Source of the DNA: DATDCV01 sp036524155
Lineage (GTDB): Bacteria; Verrucomicrobiota; Verrucomicrobiia; Limisphaerales; UBA8199
DNA: 8,734 nucleotides
Assembly (NCBI GenBank): GCA_036524155.1
Contig: DATDCV010000458.1
Span: forward strand, 1-8,734
Reading direction: 5' to 3'
Positions 5,771 to 8,734 of this stretch are shown piece after piece (position 1 is the first letter of the stretch; every line of letters starts with the position of its first letter). The notes under the pieces are model-generated. The model did not search any database. It saw only the letters and a program-made list of their open reading frames with translations, and was not told where the DNA came from. The translations under genes and the position numbers were made by a program.

Positions 5771-8395
5771 ATGACCACGAATCAGAATTGTCAGACTTCG
5801 CACCTGCCCCCACAGCGACGAGCGGGCAGCCCGCGCGGGTTACCCGTCCATTTGTTTGTCGCGGCGATGCTGCTGGCGTCGAACGCCATGCTGCGCGCAC
5901 AGCCGGCTGAAGTTTCCGTGGACCCCGGCGCCCCTCCGGGACCGGCCATGTTTCCGACCATTCAGGCAGGCCTGAATGCTGTGGCTGCGGGAGGAACCGT
6001 GCATGTTGCTCCCGGAATCTACGTCGAAGACATCGTGGTGGCCAAGGCGGTTAGCCTGCTCGGCCCGAATGCGGGCAAGGCGGGCGTGGATGCGACGAGG
6101 GGTCCGGAGGCTATCCTCATGCCGTTGACGGATGATGCTGCCAACGGCCAGATCATTTATGTGTCGGCAAGCGGCGTCACGATCGCCGGATTCCTGTTCA
6201 ACGGTGACAATCCGAACCTGAACGCTGGTTATCCCGTGGGGACCGGGGCATCCGCGGCTGAAGCAAACACCAGCGCGGCGATCCAAAACACGTATTTCTG
6301 GACCACAGACTTCGCGCCGGTTGACCGGCTGCGTATCCAAAACAACATCATCAAGAACATCGCTTACGATGGTATCTATCTCGAACTGGCCCTCGGCAGC
6401 GACAACGGGTTCAACTATGTTTTGGACAACAAATTCGAGACGATGTGGGAAGGGCTGCAGACCTACGCGGTCCATTCGGTGATCTCCAATAATACGTTTG
6501 TCAGCATAAACCGCGGCCTCAGCCTGCACGGCACCATCACCGTGGCGCCCGCCGGGTTCAAGCCGTTGGTTGCCAATAACCACCTGACCATCGGCGAATG
6601 GTGGCCGGCAGAAATCGGTCGTCTGCGGACGGAAGGCATTTGGATCAATTATCGGCGTGAGAATGCTGCGCCCTTGGAGGTATCAGGCAACGTGGTGGAC
6701 ACCCCGGTCGCTGCGCCGGCCGGCAAAACCCTCCGTGGCCTGTACGCGTTAAACGTCGACGGGAAAGGCGAGGTGACATTTGTCGGCAACATCGTTAGCG
6801 GCCGTGGCAATTGCCAGGAAGGGGTGACGGCGGCGTTGATCGCGAAACCTGGAGCGGTTAGCGTTCTGGGCGGAACCTTGACCGGGATCGCGCAGGCGGG
6901 GTTGATGGCAGCAACCAAAGACCTCGACTGGGGCACTGGCGATGTGTTCCTGACTGCCAGCAACGTGAGCATCACTATGACCGGCGGCGCCGGCGCGCTC
7001 GCTTCCCAAGACGTCTCGACGCCCACGAGTCGCGCGCAGGTGACCGTCATCGAGGATTGTAGAATCACCGGCGGCGTGGTGGGAGTGAGGTTGGCGGGGA
7101 CAAATGCCAGCGGCGTGATCCGGGACAACGCGTTATCCATCACCGGCAACCAGGTCGGCGTGGAGGTGGACGGCGCGCGAGCTTTGGTTCAGGGCAACAA
7201 CCTGGCCGGCAACACCCAGGCCGGCATTCGGGTGATGAATGAGGGAATCGTCGACGCCGGCGATTGCGCCGGGGAAAACATCACTGGCCTGGGCTCCAGT
7301 TCCGGCGGCAACGATCTGTCGGGCTACGGATTTGACGGCACCCGTTGGACGATCGACAACTGGGGAACCGTTCCGGTGCTGGCTTACCAGAACAACTTCG
7401 GCGCGGGTCCGGGCGACAACATCGCCAATTCGGTTAGCGGCCCGGTGCGGTATTCGCAGAACCCCTTGGTTCTTAAAAGCCCGGATGCGATCATCGTTCG
7501 TTGTGTTGGGGACATTCCGGCGGCAACGCAGGACTACGCGACGTTCCGGGCTCTGGGCGGGTTGGCTTCGGCCGGCGAAGTCAACTCGGTCTCGTATGTT
7601 GACAGCCCCCTCGACCCGCCGGCGGGCAATCAGGATGTGACGCGGACGTGGACAGTGGTCGATGTCTGCGGCCAGAACGGACAATGCGAGCAGACGATCC
7701 GTGTTCAGGATACTACGGCGCCGACTATTGTCGCTCCGGCGGCGATCGCCGTCGATCCAGATGCACCACAGTGCTTCGCCACGGCCGCCGGAGTGAATCT
7801 CGGCACTCCGTTGACGGCAGACAATTGCGGTGTGGCCTCGGTGGTGAACAACGCCCCCGCGCAGTTCGCCACGGGGCCTACGATTGTCACCTGGACGGTG
7901 ACTGATATCAACGGGCTGAAAGCAACCGCTACCCAGGTCGTCACGGTTCGCGATACGCTCCCGCCGGCCATCGTCACCCCCGAGGACATGGTGCGGCCGG
8001 TGGATCCCGGACAGAACTACGCTACCGTCACATTCAACCCGACGGCGAATGATTGCAGCAGCTTCAGCCTGGTTGCGTCCCCGCCCTCCGGCAGTCATTT
8101 TCCCCCTGGCGTCAACACCGTGGACCTGACCGCAACCGACACGGCAGGCAACATCAGCGCCAGCTCGTTCACCGTGACCGTGGTTGAACCGCCGGTCGTC
8201 AGGTTGACCGGCTATGCGCAGACAACCGGCGTCGCGCTGCTGTCGGTCACCGGCACTGCCGGCCTCGGTTATCAGTTGCAGTCATCCGCCGACTTTGCCA
8301 CCTGGACGCCGTTGACCAACTCCGCCGTTCCCTACGTTTACACCCACACCACCGGCGGCACTCACCGGTTTTATCGGGCGGTTTATACGCCTTAG
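5771..8395 (+). CDS. Exported right-handed beta-helix protein with HYR-type domains
   Basis: From ATG 5771 the product has 874 residues. Residues 1-43 look like a signal peptide: basic QRRAGSPR, hydrophobic LPVHLFVAAMLLASNAML, probable cut at LRA/Q. Residues about 55-560 are a pectate-lyase-like beta-helix: FPTIQAGLNAVAAGGTVHVAPGIYVED (61-87) is the classic first coil, followed by many N-rich turns (IQNNIIKNI, VISNNTF, VSGNVVD, IRDNALSI, VQGNNLAGN). Residues 571-647 are an Ig-like segment with Cys578, 633 and 639. Then two HYR-type domains (about 648-727 and 728-806) with WTVTDINGL and DLTATDTAGN motifs and Cys pairs. The tail 808-874 (YQLQSSADFATWTPL ... RFYRAV) is a beta-rich module common in exported Verrucomicrobia proteins. 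It is probably an extracellular carbohydrate-binding or adhesive protein; no catalytic residues can be assigned. The frame is open to ATG 5618, but that start lies inside the promoter. GTG 5654 has AAAGGAG 8 bases upstream yet would give an improbably long pre-signal segment. Confidence 0.9.
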   Translation: MTTNQNCQTSHLPPQRRAGSPRGLPVHLFVAAMLLASNAMLRAQPAEVSVDPGAPPGPAMFPTIQAGLNAVAAGGTVHVAPGIYVEDIVVAKAVSLLGPNAGKAGVDATRGPEAILMPLTDDAANGQIIYVSASGVTIAGFLFNGDNPNLNAGYPVGTGASAAEANTSAAIQNTYFWTTDFAPVDRLRIQNNIIKNIAYDGIYLELALGSDNGFNYVLDNKFETMWEGLQTYAVHSVISNNTFVSINRGLSLHGTITVAPAGFKPLVANNHLTIGEWWPAEIGRLRTEGIWINYRRENAAPLEVSGNVVDTPVAAPAGKTLRGLYALNVDGKGEVTFVGNIVSGRGNCQEGVTAALIAKPGAVSVLGGTLTGIAQAGLMAATKDLDWGTGDVFLTASNVSITMTGGAGALASQDVSTPTSRAQVTVIEDCRITGGVVGVRLAGTNASGVIRDNALSITGNQVGVEVDGARALVQGNNLAGNTQAGIRVMNEGIVDAGDCAGENITGLGSSSGGNDLSGYGFDGTRWTIDNWGTVPVLAYQNNFGAGPGDNIANSVSGPVRYSQNPLVLKSPDAIIVRCVGDIPAATQDYATFRALGGLASAGEVNSVSYVDSPLDPPAGNQDVTRTWTVVDVCGQNGQCEQTIRVQDTTAPTIVAPAAIAVDPDAPQCFATAAGVNLGTPLTADNCGVASVVNNAPAQFATGPTIVTWTVTDINGLKATATQVVTVRDTLPPAIVTPEDMVRPVDPGQNYATVTFNPTANDCSSFSLVASPPSGSHFPPGVNTVDLTATDTAGNISASSFTVTVVEPPVVRLTGYAQTTGVALLSVTGTAGLGYQLQSSADFATWTPLTNSAVPYVYTHTTGGTHRFYRAVYTP

Positions 8396-8416
8396 CCCGA
8401 GTATCTCGCGTTCGGT

Positions 8417-8734
8417 TTACGGTTTAAGGCCGGGAGGCACTGGCGCGAACATTTTCAGCGTCAGCCCGTCCACGGTCGCACTGCCGCCGTAAATGGTGAA
8501 ATGAAAGAATTTTGAGATCTTGTCGAACGGGGGCAATTGCGAGAAATCGACCCAGTCCCTGAAAATCCTGGCCGGGCCGCTCAAATTCATCCCCGCGGGT
8601 AACATGCTGGAGCCGGCGGCAGTGTTCGTGCCGGGGCCGGACGCCTGTCGCAGCGACTCCACCACGTCGCGCATGCTTTCCAGGTCGTTTTCATAGCCGA
8701 CCAGGCAGGAGCTTGGGCCGGTGACTTTTTGGGC
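8417..8734 (-). CDS. C-terminal part of an unrecognised protein, 5' end beyond the window
   Basis: The minus frame stays open from the TAA at 8417-8419 to the right edge, giving 105 residues, so the start is outside; the internal ATG at 8674 is unlikely to be the true start. The visible part contains SCLVGYENDLESMRDVVESLRQ (partly helical), LSGPARIFRDWVDFSQLPPF, DKISKFFHFTIYGGSATVDG and LTLKMFAPVPPGLKP at the end. The aromatic-rich 'FDKISKFFHFTIYGG' segment and 'ATVDGLTLKMF' ending look like a conserved, folded C-terminus; I have a vague sense of similar endings in other Verrucomicrobia proteins but cannot name the family or function. It converges on the beta-helix gene with 21 bases between the stops. 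Confidence 0.75.
   Translation of the reverse strand, partial: AQKVTGPSSCLVGYENDLESMRDVVESLRQASGPGTNTAAGSSMLPAGMNLSGPARIFRDWVDFSQLPPFDKISKFFHFTIYGGSATVDGLTLKMFAPVPPGLKP

Noticed and set aside
5840..8098. Long minus-strand frames (247 and 321 codons) opposite the beta-helix gene.
   Set aside because: GC-rich antisense shadows; Arg/His-rich translations without domains, while the sense strand has a signal peptide and repeated folds.
8389..8430. Inverted repeat GCCTTA/TAAGGC with an inner CGAG-TAT-CTCG hairpin between convergent genes.
   Set aside because: Short stems and no U-tract on either strand; not enough to call a bidirectional terminator.

Overview
The window looks like chromosomal DNA of a GC-rich, Gram-negative bacterium, most likely Verrucomicrobiota (Pedosphaera/Limisphaerales-like). 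I infer this from protein style. There is a secreted FG-GAP/ASPIC protein and a secreted beta-helix protein with HYR-type domains. The latter ends in a 'YQLQSS..F..W' ... 'RFYRAV' tail that I associate with exported Verrucomicrobia proteins. Clear Shine-Dalgarno sequences are scarce. No tRNA, rRNA, CRISPR array, transposase or phage gene is visible.

Left part, all on the minus strand (read right to left): an unrecognised 303-residue cytosolic protein (3392-2481), a stand-alone CBM48/AMPK-type glycogen-binding module (2401-2117), and a large exported FG-GAP/VCBS protein with an ASPIC/UnbV domain (1993 to beyond base 1). The last gene has no stop inside the window, but its frame is open for 664 codons. 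A 385-base gap (3393-3777) to the right of this block holds the most striking non-coding element here: a perfect 24-bp inverted repeat (3553-3576/3627-3650). It can refold as a 19-bp stem carrying two abutting 7-bp/3-nt hairpins plus a weak middle arm, a cloverleaf-like shape.

Middle: a divergent pair separated by 82 bases. Leftward lies a small GGQ-motif release-factor-like protein (4191-3778), probably for ribosome rescue. Rightward lies a YmdB-type metallophosphodiesterase (4274-5101). A 60-residue helical protein (5260-5078) converges on the latter and overlaps its end by 24 bases; a strong hairpin inside the phosphodiesterase gene sits just past the small gene's stop.

Right part: a 510-base region without a supported gene (5261-5770) ends in a good sigma70-like promoter, TTGACA-17 bp-CATAAA. 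Its spacer is filled by a perfect palindrome, ahead of a large exported beta-helix/HYR protein (5771-8395). The last gene, converging from the right edge (beyond 8734 to 8417), is a C-terminal fragment I do not recognise.

The genes do not form one obvious pathway. The window reads as ordinary chromosome with two exported repeat proteins, a translation/RNA-related divergent pair, and a structured intergenic repeat. I do not see convincing evidence for a new multi-gene system; the cloverleaf repeat and the promoter-operator arrangement are the best leads.
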